Below, piece by piece: positions 32,658 to 40,842 of a stretch of 44,104 bases of DNA. Source of the stretch: a bacterium (GTDB lineage: Bacteria > UBP6 > UBA1177 > JAKLFG01); contig JAKLFG010000017.1 of NCBI GenBank assembly GCA_022711315.1, positions 1-44,104 of the forward strand, in the 5' to 3' direction. Position numbers and translations under genes: made by a program. The first letter of the stretch is position 1. Each line of letters opens with the position of its first letter. The notes below the pieces were generated by a model that saw nothing but the letters and a program-made list of their open reading frames with translations, had not been told where the DNA came from and ran no database searches.

Positions 32658-33382
32658 TCCGAACAGTTTTCGGGGAGAAGTTGGTCGTCAGGATTACAGA
32701 GGTATTTGAGGTTGGGGTTCTTTTCCGCGATAGCGTTCAGATATTCGATCTCCGCCATGCAGTCGATGCAGTTGTAGTAAATAAGGACATCTGTCATGTT
32801 TGCGAGATTGGGGTGTTGCGCGAGAGGGGCTATGGATTCTATTTTGTTATGTTCTAAGTCAAGGATCTTTATTTTTTCAAGCGATGAAAGAACACTGATG
32901 TCCCTAATACGATTGTTTCTTAAATATATCTCCTCAAGGTCTGGGAGATAGCTCAGGAAACTAATATCTTCTATCTCTGCGGAATTGATGCCGAGCACTT
33001 TCAAAGGCAGGAGCATTATCGGAACATAAGAGTTTATCTTACGGTCGGTGTTTATACCGAAGATCTCAAGTTTTTTGAGTTTGGAAAGAGGACTTATGTC
33101 TGACACTCGGGTATATTCCAACCCTATTTTTTCCAGATTCGTTAATAGGTCCAAGCCGTCTAGATAATCAATCGGCACTCTCTTTTCTTCATAGGGACTT
33201 GGCACACAGGTAAGAGAGGTTATCTTATCAAGGTCGGATTGTGTTAAGACATCATCTCCGGTTTTTCTTGCTGTCACACGCACGCAATATTCAAGTTCCT
33301 TGTCACGAAAGGAAACTTCGCTTTCACAGGAAAAGAAAAGAAGCCCCCCAGTTATTAACAGAAAAAGCTCTCTTTTTTGCAT
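32654..33382 (-). CDS. leucine-rich-repeat lipoprotein
   Basis: 242 residues. Lipoprotein signal with LFFSC, Cys19. Residues 35-75 are a cysteine-containing cap; residues ~78-200 contain about five 20-22-residue leucine-rich units of the internalin type (LTNLEKIGLEYTRVSDISPL, LPDLEEIYLRNNRIRDISVL, LEKIKILDLEHNKIESIAPL). The last 40 residues have a Cys-rich end that may close the solenoid. Such proteins bind protein ligands on the surface. The gene is noticeably AT-richer than its neighbours. It begins 8 bases after the giant lipoprotein and its TGA overlaps the next ATG, so all three are one operon. Confidence 0.9.
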   Translation of the reverse strand: MQKRELFLLITGGLLFFSCESEVSFRDKELEYCVRVTARKTGDDVLTQSDLDKITSLTCVPSPYEEKRVPIDYLDGLDLLTNLEKIGLEYTRVSDISPLSKLKKLEIFGINTDRKINSYVPIMLLPLKVLGINSAEIEDISFLSYLPDLEEIYLRNNRIRDISVLSSLEKIKILDLEHNKIESIAPLAQHPNLANMTDVLIYYNCIDCMAEIEYLNAIAEKNPNLKYLCNPDDQLLPENCSE

Positions 33383-33390
33383 AAAAACTC

Positions 33391-36300
33391 CTATCTGATA
33401 AACTGAGTGATGTCTTCAATGTCTATCCGCCGGAACTGTTGCGGTAGTTCCAGCACCTTGTACTCATAGTGCATCTGACCCGGTATGATATCTTTGAATA
33501 GCGTCATCTTCCCGGTATCCACCACCGTTATCCCCAACACCGAAAGATCGGCTTGAGCATATATCTCTGAATGTTTGAGGATGTCAAGAGATACCGACAT
33601 AGATGCGTTCATGTCAAGGTAAGGTTTGGCGATAGTCGCTTTGCTCCAATCAAGGATCTTTCCCTCATAACAGTCCCGTTCGAAGAAAAGACAGGTGGCA
33701 TCAGAGCCATCTGGATCCTTCAAAAAATTCTCTGTTTCTGACATTTCTACAGCATAGCGTGCCAACAACGGCAGTTCAGCCGTCAAGATGTCGAGTTGGA
33801 TGCCGAGCGTGCCGCTTATCGATGCGAAGAATATCCCGGCGCTTGCGCTCCCTTCGACAAAGGCAGAGACATCTACATAGGGGACCAACGAGAACTTTCC
33901 TCGTGCATATTGGCCTAGGGGGATTGAAACAAACCCGGTAGAAGTTTTTAGATTTGTAAAGGCGCGATTATCCCCCAACTGTATCTGCATCTTCGCTCCG
34001 TAGTTCACGAACACGCCGGCATCGAGCGTCAGCGTGACGCCGAATAGATCGTACTCGGCGACCCGCTTTGAGAAATACCAATCGTACTCGGGATCCCAAT
34101 CCTGACCATCGTTCGCCTCATTTGCGTTAACACCCGTTCCTGTCATAAGGGGTGTCTTTTGTCCGGGAGTGAACACTTTGCTTTGAAAATTGTTCGCGAC
34201 CTGTGCGATGTCCCCTTTATCCGAGAGATACAGCAGGTATTTCCCCGCGACATAAATGTGCATATGATACAGTTTGCTCTTCGAGTCCTCCTGCATGTTC
34301 TCGAAGAACCTTTTTACACTGTCCCCTTCCACCCGCGTTTGGTCGGGGACGGGGATGCCGTTCTCGTTCGGGTTGAGTTGCAGGTAACCGACTGCCTCGA
34401 AAAGTTCGGTCTGGTTCTTTTCCCAAAGTGAATTCTGAGCGTTTGCGTCCTCTTGCAGTGCCTCGGTCATACCGGAAGGAGTGTCGCCCACGCGTGAGGC
34501 GAGCCCCGCCAATTCGCTCGCCGCTTTGGCGTTCAGCGGCATGCCGAATATGACCGCGCCGGCGCCGAAGTAACCGTACAGGTAGGGGTTGAGCGCCAGT
34601 TTGTTGACGATGTCTCTGGCGGAATCGGATGTCCCGGCAAGGATGTCTCCCGTTTCCGGCATGAAATAAGAGAGGTTCTCCTTCATGAACGATCCGATGT
34701 TCTGTATGGTTTCGGGATCGTTATAATTGCATCCTTCCGATCCGCAAACATCCTGCAGTATTTTTGTGTGCAGTGTGCTGGCGCAGTTGATGCTGGTGAA
34801 ATCTCCGAGAACGGAAGAAACCCTCTCTTGGAAGATCGGGTCCAAGGCGTTGAACTTGCCATTGGTTATCTCTCTTTCGCAGAAATCTTTTGCCAGCGAT
34901 TCGAGAAGATCGTCGTTCTCGGTCGCCTCTGCCTGATAGAACCCATCCAGCGCGCGGGCGAGGTTCGCGGCGTCGTGTATCCCCGGTTTTTCGGGCCAGC
35001 CGCCCAACGAGTCGATGAATTCGTTGAATTCCTCGAACCGCTCGATGCCCGCGACGCCCCATCCGTAGGCGTAGCCCATGTGGACATTGAATTCGCGACT
35101 GCCGAACTGGTAGTAGCCATAGCGTTTGTCGCTGTAGGAGGCGCGCCCGGTGGTGGCGTCGCGCGAGAAACCGGAAGAGCCGTAGATGCCGTTGGCGAGC
35201 AGGTTCATCTGGAGGAGCGCATTCTCATAATCGGCGTACTGGGTCTTGTGGGTGAGGTAGGTGCCGAACCGTGAAAGATCCTGCGCGTAGTCCACCTGTC
35301 CACCGTTCAGCAGGTCGGTCTCGTCGAAATAAGCGCGGCGACCAGATTGGTTGAGTGTAATGGTCAGGGTGACCTCGTAGCGTGGGTTGTCGGGATACGC
35401 CGTCTCGAAAAAGAATTGCCGCGGGGTGTCGACGACGAACGGGATCTCGGGTTTCATGACCTCGGCGGTCTCGAAATAGTTGTAATAAGGCGGGATATCC
35501 TCTTCGTAGACCGAGGTCATGAACCAGCGCCGGAAGACCGTTGAGAAGGACATCTCCTGAGCATAACGCCACCGGACACTCGCACGGTCATTATTGGTGA
35601 TGTTGGGATCCTCGACATATTCGCAAGAAGTGTGCTGGATCTGGCAGAGAGGATCTTTTTCATACTTGTGGATCGCTTCGGTCATCTCGAAATAGCGTTC
35701 TCCCGAGCCCAGGCAACCGTGATACTTTCCCATATCCTCGGGCTTTTCGGGGAATATGGTCTCCTCGCCGACGAAGGTGCAGTAATGTGACACCTTGTTG
35801 CAGTTCACGCCGGCGTTGTTGCATGTTATACTGCAAAGATTCCGTACGCCGAGAGTGGGAAGGAGCATTTCCTGATCCAGCAGGTCATAGGCGGTGAGGA
35901 AAAGCCGCTTTCCCTGTTCATCATTGAGTCCTTCGTCGCACAGGTCGAAACGGCCCTCATAGTTGTTGTCGAGGTCCGCGAAGAGGTAATTGTATCGGGT
36001 GGATGACTCTTTCAGGACATTCCTTATGGTCAGCGTATAGTCGTGACCTTCTATCACATCGTTGTGTATGCCGTCGTTCTCTCGATCAAGTGTAAAATGG
36101 CATTCGTAGGTGAGCGTCACTATCTGTCCCACCGACCCCTTGCAGGTGAAATCGCGAAAGTCGCCGAGTTTCTCGAACGAGGATTGATCCACGGTCGGCT
36201 CCGGTATCTTCGACCGGCATTCACGGTGATCGGTCTGCATGATGTCATAGACGCTTTTCTCGCTGAAGGCTTTGACTTTCGCTTTGACGATGTCCGGCGG

Positions 36301-38739
36301 GGTCCCCGCGGGCAGGTTCACTATCGGCGGCAGGTCGCCGGCGCCGTCGCTGAACGCCTGCGCCTCCGCCTCGCTCACCGGCTCGGCATGTTCGATGTCG
36401 TCACGGACGCTCTCCACGAACATCTCGGGAAGCCAGCCGCATATCTGCTGGAGTTTGCTGACCCCCTCCTTGGGGGCGTTCGACTTCAGACACTCCGCCT
36501 CGCCGGCGAGCGTGAGCAGTTCCTTTATCTTCGCGTCCAGCAGTCCGGTCACATCGACCTTTTTAACCTCGTTGAGGAGTTGTACCGCCCGCCGAAGAAG
36601 ATCGAAGTCGTTCTTGATCTCTTCATCATAGGTGTCCTCCGCGCCGTTTATCAGGCGGTCGGCCAGTTGGGTGCCGTATCGCGCCACGCTGGTGAGCGTG
36701 TCCACCTTTTTGTCGAGAAGCGACAGCACGCGATCCTTCTCGTTCCGCGTGAGGATGCTCCACGACTCGATGATGACATTCTCGGGGTAGGCATGAGGGA
36801 TATCAGACCACAGGGGATCTTTCACGGTTTTGCATTCCACATTCTTTTCGTAGTACCGCTCGCTGTAGCAGTTCTTCATGCTTCCTTCCACCGGCGCGCC
36901 CTTATCGAGCGCATCCTGAATGAGTGTGGGCCACACCCCGTTCTTCTCACGCTTCTTCAGCACATCCTGCAGCCAGCCGCCGAGCAGGGATATCTTTTCC
37001 AGATCGCTCTTGACCGCCTCTTTTCCGTCGGAGAGATCGAATTCGGTGGAGTTGAGGTCGCGGAACAGGATCGTGTTGACGAGCAGTTCCAGCAACAGTT
37101 CCCGTCCGAGACGGTACCGGTCGAAATGGCGGTTCGCTATGTCGGCGCCGTAGGTGTCCTTCCAGTACTCGCTATTGGCCAGATCGAACATCTGCTTGTG
37201 CCAGCGGAAGTCGTTGGGGTGGCCCCAGTAGGGGTCGTTGGGTTGCCTGATGTAGCCGTTCTTTTTGTGCGCCGTCAGGACGAACGGATTGTTCGGGACA
37301 TAGCGGGAAGTGCTCAGCGAGAATTTCGACGCGTCGAAGCCAGCGACCGGATAGGGGTCCCCGGCGACATGGCGTGCGCCGAAGTAGAGGATGCGACCGC
37401 CGTACGAGGAGGCGAAATCCTCCTGCGAGAGCAGCCCCATGCAACGATCGTCGCCAAAACCTTCGGTGACCGACCCTGTCTCACAGGCCTGCCCCGGTGT
37501 GGCCGAGAATCTGACGATGAGATACGGGTCGTCCGATGATTCGGCGAAGACATCGAGCCAGAGGTTGTACATGAGGTATTTCTTGTAAATGTAATCTTCG
37601 CAGGAGGAAAGGCGGCGTTCGGTCACCCACTGGAGCCGTTCAGCAAAGACGGGGTTGTCTTTGAAATGGTCGAGCAGGGAGAGCGCTTCGGTGTCGCCCA
37701 GAAGCGAGCGGGTGAGGATATGCGGGTGTTTGACGGCGAACGGGACGGTCCCGGAGGAAATATCGCCGTAGAAGAATCGCGCGAGAAGCGCCCGGTCCAC
37801 CTTCATGAATTCGGTGAAACTGTTCTTGCCGAGCGCGGTGCCGGACACCTCGTCATCATTCACGATCTCGCAACCCTGTGTCACTTCGGGGATGCGTATC
37901 TCGTCGAGCGCCAGTATCTCTCTCGGCGCCTCATCCGGTTGTTCCTCTGCCGTCTTCTGCAACGATACGGTGAGCGGGCGGACCATGTAACGGACCGTGC
38001 CGGTCGTGTCTCCCTCTTCGTCGCACGCGACGGGGATGCAACTGAGCGGGTCGGGTGTTCCATCCGTTACGGTGGGAGCCATCCGGGCGTTCAGGTCGCC
38101 GTGCGCGTAGCCGAGGAAACAGTCACAGGAGGGCTCTCCCTGCCCGTCAAGGTGGCAGACCCCGTTCCCGTTGCATCGTTCGCCGCGACACCGGTCGAGC
38201 AGGCACTGCCTGTCGTCATCGGCCGGATGCACATAGCCATCGGCGCATTCGCAGCGATAGTCGAACCGGCCCACCGGTACACAGGTGCCGTTCGCGCAGA
38301 TCCCCCGCTGGTTATAGCAGGGGTTGATGATGATGGGTATCTCGATGCGGTCCCAAAGTCCGTTGAAGCGATAATCGTAGAAATGGATGAACACCTGATA
38401 GTTCGCGGTAGAGGGAAAGGTGTGGCGAAAGGTGAGATAGCCGGAGGGATAGACGACGACATCGCCTTTCAGTATCGCCTTGTCGAGGTAGGAACGGTAG
38501 CGGTGGACATAGCCGTTGTCGCCGACGACCTCGTACTCGAAGATGTAGTTCGCCGCGTCGGTCATCGTGTAGCCGGTGAGCGGTCGCCCATCCTTGAGGA
38601 CAAGCACCTTCATCTCGCATTGTCCGGTGTCGGAACAGTTGTAGGGACCGGACTGGTTCACCACTTCGAACTGGCGGATCTCGACCTGACAGGAAACGAG
38701 CAACAACAGCGCCGACAAGGCCCACAGGACTTTTCTCAT
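33391..38739 (-). CDS. giant Cys-rich lipoprotein with EGF-like domains
   Basis: 1782 residues from ATG at 38739 (GGGGG six bases upstream; the in-frame ATG at 38751 has no ribosome site). Lipobox LLVSC, Cys17. Residues 20-139 form a beta-sandwich-like domain. Two EGF-like modules follow: residues 141-179 (six Cys, with RCECADGYVHP) and about 184-234 (CNGNGVCHLDGQGEPSCDCFLGY). Residues 240-1150 are a long mixed region with paired Cys motifs and several helical stretches that I cannot assign. From 1500 on the chain is beta-rich with amphipathic strands (YGAKMQIQLGDNRAF, SASAGIFFASISGTLGIQLD), possibly a lipid-binding or pore-like sheet. First gene of the operon with promoter at 38801-38830. 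No enzyme motif recognised. Confidence 0.88.
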   Translation of the reverse strand: MRKVLWALSALLLLVSCQVEIRQFEVVNQSGPYNCSDTGQCEMKVLVLKDGRPLTGYTMTDAANYIFEYEVVGDNGYVHRYRSYLDKAILKGDVVVYPSGYLTFRHTFPSTANYQVFIHFYDYRFNGLWDRIEIPIIINPCYNQRGICANGTCVPVGRFDYRCECADGYVHPADDDRQCLLDRCRGERCNGNGVCHLDGQGEPSCDCFLGYAHGDLNARMAPTVTDGTPDPLSCIPVACDEEGDTTGTVRYMVRPLTVSLQKTAEEQPDEAPREILALDEIRIPEVTQGCEIVNDDEVSGTALGKNSFTEFMKVDRALLARFFYGDISSGTVPFAVKHPHILTRSLLGDTEALSLLDHFKDNPVFAERLQWVTERRLSSCEDYIYKKYLMYNLWLDVFAESSDDPYLIVRFSATPGQACETGSVTEGFGDDRCMGLLSQEDFASSYGGRILYFGARHVAGDPYPVAGFDASKFSLSTSRYVPNNPFVLTAHKKNGYIRQPNDPYWGHPNDFRWHKQMFDLANSEYWKDTYGADIANRHFDRYRLGRELLLELLVNTILFRDLNSTEFDLSDGKEAVKSDLEKISLLGGWLQDVLKKREKNGVWPTLIQDALDKGAPVEGSMKNCYSERYYEKNVECKTVKDPLWSDIPHAYPENVIIESWSILTRNEKDRVLSLLDKKVDTLTSVARYGTQLADRLINGAEDTYDEEIKNDFDLLRRAVQLLNEVKKVDVTGLLDAKIKELLTLAGEAECLKSNAPKEGVSKLQQICGWLPEMFVESVRDDIEHAEPVSEAEAQAFSDGAGDLPPIVNLPAGTPPDIVKAKVKAFSEKSVYDIMQTDHRECRSKIPEPTVDQSSFEKLGDFRDFTCKGSVGQIVTLTYECHFTLDRENDGIHNDVIEGHDYTLTIRNVLKESSTRYNYLFADLDNNYEGRFDLCDEGLNDEQGKRLFLTAYDLLDQEMLLPTLGVRNLCSITCNNAGVNCNKVSHYCTFVGEETIFPEKPEDMGKYHGCLGSGERYFEMTEAIHKYEKDPLCQIQHTSCEYVEDPNITNNDRASVRWRYAQEMSFSTVFRRWFMTSVYEEDIPPYYNYFETAEVMKPEIPFVVDTPRQFFFETAYPDNPRYEVTLTITLNQSGRRAYFDETDLLNGGQVDYAQDLSRFGTYLTHKTQYADYENALLQMNLLANGIYGSSGFSRDATTGRASYSDKRYGYYQFGSREFNVHMGYAYGWGVAGIERFEEFNEFIDSLGGWPEKPGIHDAANLARALDGFYQAEATENDDLLESLAKDFCEREITNGKFNALDPIFQERVSSVLGDFTSINCASTLHTKILQDVCGSEGCNYNDPETIQNIGSFMKENLSYFMPETGDILAGTSDSARDIVNKLALNPYLYGYFGAGAVIFGMPLNAKAASELAGLASRVGDTPSGMTEALQEDANAQNSLWEKNQTELFEAVGYLQLNPNENGIPVPDQTRVEGDSVKRFFENMQEDSKSKLYHMHIYVAGKYLLYLSDKGDIAQVANNFQSKVFTPGQKTPLMTGTGVNANEANDGQDWDPEYDWYFSKRVAEYDLFGVTLTLDAGVFVNYGAKMQIQLGDNRAFTNLKTSTGFVSIPLGQYARGKFSLVPYVDVSAFVEGSASAGIFFASISGTLGIQLDILTAELPLLARYAVEMSETENFLKDPDGSDATCLFFERDCYEGKILDWSKATIAKPYLDMNASMSVSLDILKHSEIYAQADLSVLGITVVDTGKMTLFKDIIPGQMHYEYKVLELPQQFRRIDIEDITQFIR

Positions 38740-38800
38740 ACGCACCCCCATGCGACAGGTTCAAAGTTTTTTTGAAAAGGAACGGTCGTGTAACGGTATG

Positions 38801-38830
38801 GTTCTATTTCGCGACCATTTCGAAAGTCAA
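38801..38830 (-). promoter_or_regulatory. promoter of the envelope lipoprotein operon
   Basis: Minus strand TTGACT (38825-38830), 18-base spacer, TAGAAC (38801-38806); shifting by one base gives a 17-base spacer and ATAGAA. Leader of about 55 bases. It lies in the AT-rich 175-base gap before the PhnP-like gene. Confidence 0.5.
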
Positions 38831-38914
38831 GAGAGTTTTGCTAGGATTTTGAAAGAAAATGATTTCTCCCCGATATCATTCGGTGATTTTTTTCGGGGGG
38901 CGCCGGGGCGGGGG

Positions 38915-39676
38915 TCAAAGGTCCAGCGTCAGGCCGTCATAACCCGGTTCCACGCCCCGCGGCAGGGTGGCGAGCAGGTCGGCGTGGTTGAACTTATGGT
39001 TCATGTGGGTGAGCACCGTGCGAGGCGCCCCGATGCGGGCGGCGAGCGCGAGCACCTCGTCGAGTTTCATGTGCTTGTAGTGGTCATGCCGGACGGTGCA
39101 GGAGATGACGAGCGTCGAGATGCCCGCGAGTTTTTCCAGTTCCGCGTCGTCGATGGCCGACAGATCGGCGAGGAAGGCGAACGGCCCGGCGCGGAAACTG
39201 ACGACCGCCGTGTCGCCGTGCCGGTGGTGCAGCGGCGTGAGCGTGAGGTCGCGGAACGACAGCGGTTCGCGCCCCACCGGTCGCGGATCGAGGAAGCGGA
39301 GGTCGCCGTACTCGTTGTCGTCGAAGAGATAGGTGAAACGGTGGCGGGTCGTCGTGATGGTCTCGGGGAGCGCGAAGCAGGGTATCGGCGCACCGTTGCG
39401 GAAGGCGAAGATGCGCAGGTCGTCCACGCCGGCGAGGTGGTCGCTGTGGGCGTGGGTGAGCCAGAGCGCGTCGAGCCGCTTCGCCTTCGCGGCGAGCAGT
39501 TGCAGGCGTATCTCGAACGGCGCGTCGACGAGCAGGACGGTGTCGCCCTGCTCGACGAGTATCGCGAAACGGGTGCGCCGGTCGCGCGGGTCATCGGAGC
39601 GGCAGTTCTCACAGTCGCACAGGAGTTGCGGGGTCCCGGTGGACGAGCCGGTGCCGAGCAGGGTGACGCGCATCAT
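38915..39676 (-). CDS. PhnP-like metallo-beta-lactamase-fold cyclic phosphodiesterase
   Basis: 253 residues. The N-terminus LLGTGSSTGTPQLLCDCENC includes Cys20, Cys22 and Cys25, which in PhnP supply an extra zinc site. The metal-binding motif THAHSDHLAGVDDLR is near 75, followed by LHHRHGD near 148, FLADLSAIDD near 166 and THMNHKFNH near 223, all in the family order. PhnP hydrolyses 5-phosphoribosyl 1,2-cyclic phosphate in phosphonate breakdown and also acts on 2',3'-cyclic nucleotides. No phosphonate genes are near, so another cyclic phosphate substrate is likely. The ATG overlaps the preceding stop (ATGA), so the gene is coupled to the cyclase operon. Confidence 0.88.
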   Translation of the reverse strand: MMRVTLLGTGSSTGTPQLLCDCENCRSDDPRDRRTRFAILVEQGDTVLLVDAPFEIRLQLLAAKAKRLDALWLTHAHSDHLAGVDDLRIFAFRNGAPIPCFALPETITTTRHRFTYLFDDNEYGDLRFLDPRPVGREPLSFRDLTLTPLHHRHGDTAVVSFRAGPFAFLADLSAIDDAELEKLAGISTLVISCTVRHDHYKHMKLDEVLALAARIGAPRTVLTHMNHKFNHADLLATLPRGVEPGYDGLTLDL

Positions 39677-40842
39677 CCGAAGAACTTCTTGAAGATGCTT
39701 TTCTTGTTCTTGCCGAGCAGGGTCTCCTCGTAGGCCTCGACGATGTTCTTGAGTTTCGTCACCTCGGCCTCCAGTTCGGCGATCCGGGCATCTTTCGGGT
39801 CGGTCGGCGCGGCCTGCGGGCCCGGTTCCGGCGCGGCGGCGGGGGAAGGGGACGCCTGCCCGGCCGTTCCCTCGTCGGCGGGTCGGTCCGGCGTGGACTG
39901 CCCGCCGGATACCTCGGCGGCGGCGTGCCCGGCCTGTTCAACGATATCGGTCTTCACCGGTTCGTCGGTCTCGAACAATTTCTGGTATTCGCTCGTTTCG
40001 TCGCGGTAGACGCACATAATGAGCGCGCCGTTGAAGAACTGTATCGATTCGGTGACCTCGTTCGGGCGGTAGAGCAGGAGCGATTCCCGCGCCGATTCAA
40101 GCCCGTCGATGAGGAAGACGGTGCGGAAGAACCAGCGGTTGAGCGACCGGTCGAGCACCAGTTCGTTGCGGACGAGCCGCATCTGCGGGGGTATCTCGTC
40201 GAAGACCACGAACAGTTTCGTCATGCGGTTCTCTTTCAGCACCGCGATGGATCCGAACCGGTCGAGCAGTTGTTTGAGCAGTTGCGCCTCGGCCGGACGG
40301 TCGGCGTCGGGCCGTTCCTCTTTCGCCGCCGGTGCGACGGCGGGCGGCGGCGTGGCGACGGGGCCGTCGGATCGGGCCGCCGGGGCGAGCAGGTCGGCGA
40401 GCCGCTGGATGCTCGCGAGCGGGCTGATGTTGTTCGAAAGGCAGAGATTCTTTATCTCGGTCTTCTTGTGGTGGAAGAACACATCCATCGCGGCCGCGTC
40501 GAAGGTGACCCGTTCGCCGACGAGTTTGTAGTCGAGCACGCCCATGAGATAGATGAGCAGCGATTTACCCGGGTCGTCGGCCGCGAGAAAGTAGGGGAGC
40601 GCCGGCACCTCGCGGTCCATGCGGCGGAACCACTGTTTGTAGGACGACTGGGAAAGCCGCTTTTCCAAGTCGAAGAACCCGAGCGGCCGTTTGCCGGGTG
40701 CCGGTCCGAAGGAGAGCGCGAGCCCCGCCTCGTAGCGACGCACCATGTCGGAATTCTCCACGATGGGTTCGAGCGTGCGACGCACCTTGTCGGTGTTGCC
40801 GGCGACTATGCTGTTCTCTTCGACGAATATGGTTACCGGCAT
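39673..40842 (-). CDS. unknown protein with Pro/Ala linker and C-terminal coiled coil
   Basis: 389 residues from ATG at 40842, with GGGAGGA just upstream; the adjacent ATG at 40845 is too close to that site, and the frame extension beyond it lies inside the cyclase gene. Residues 1-135 (VTIFVEENSIVAGN at the start) and about 180-290 (RFGSIAVLKENRMTKLFVVFDE) are two globular blocks joined by a Pro/Ala-rich linker. A second linker leads to DARIAELEAEVTKLKNIVEAYEE, a heptad-patterned coiled coil, and a basic tail. There is no signal peptide, so it is cytoplasmic. I do not recognise a family. Translation is coupled to the STAND-GGDEF gene upstream and the PhnP-like gene downstream; a role in the same signalling unit is inferred. 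Confidence 0.78.
   Translation of the reverse strand: MPVTIFVEENSIVAGNTDKVRRTLEPIVENSDMVRRYEAGLALSFGPAPGKRPLGFFDLEKRLSQSSYKQWFRRMDREVPALPYFLAADDPGKSLLIYLMGVLDYKLVGERVTFDAAAMDVFFHHKKTEIKNLCLSNNISPLASIQRLADLLAPAARSDGPVATPPPAVAPAAKEERPDADRPAEAQLLKQLLDRFGSIAVLKENRMTKLFVVFDEIPPQMRLVRNELVLDRSLNRWFFRTVFLIDGLESARESLLLYRPNEVTESIQFFNGALIMCVYRDETSEYQKLFETDEPVKTDIVEQAGHAAAEVSGGQSTPDRPADEGTAGQASPSPAAAPEPGPQAAPTDPKDARIAELEAEVTKLKNIVEAYEETLLGKNKKSIFKKFFG

Noticed and set aside
36043..37539. 498-codon plus-strand open frame inside the giant lipoprotein
   Set aside because: Antisense to a continuous lipoprotein frame that has signal, EGF modules and an upstream promoter; the product shows no domain.
38886..38930. 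Terminator after the PhnP-like gene
   Set aside because: A GC-rich run is followed by A, not T, on the transcribed strand, and no clear stem was found.
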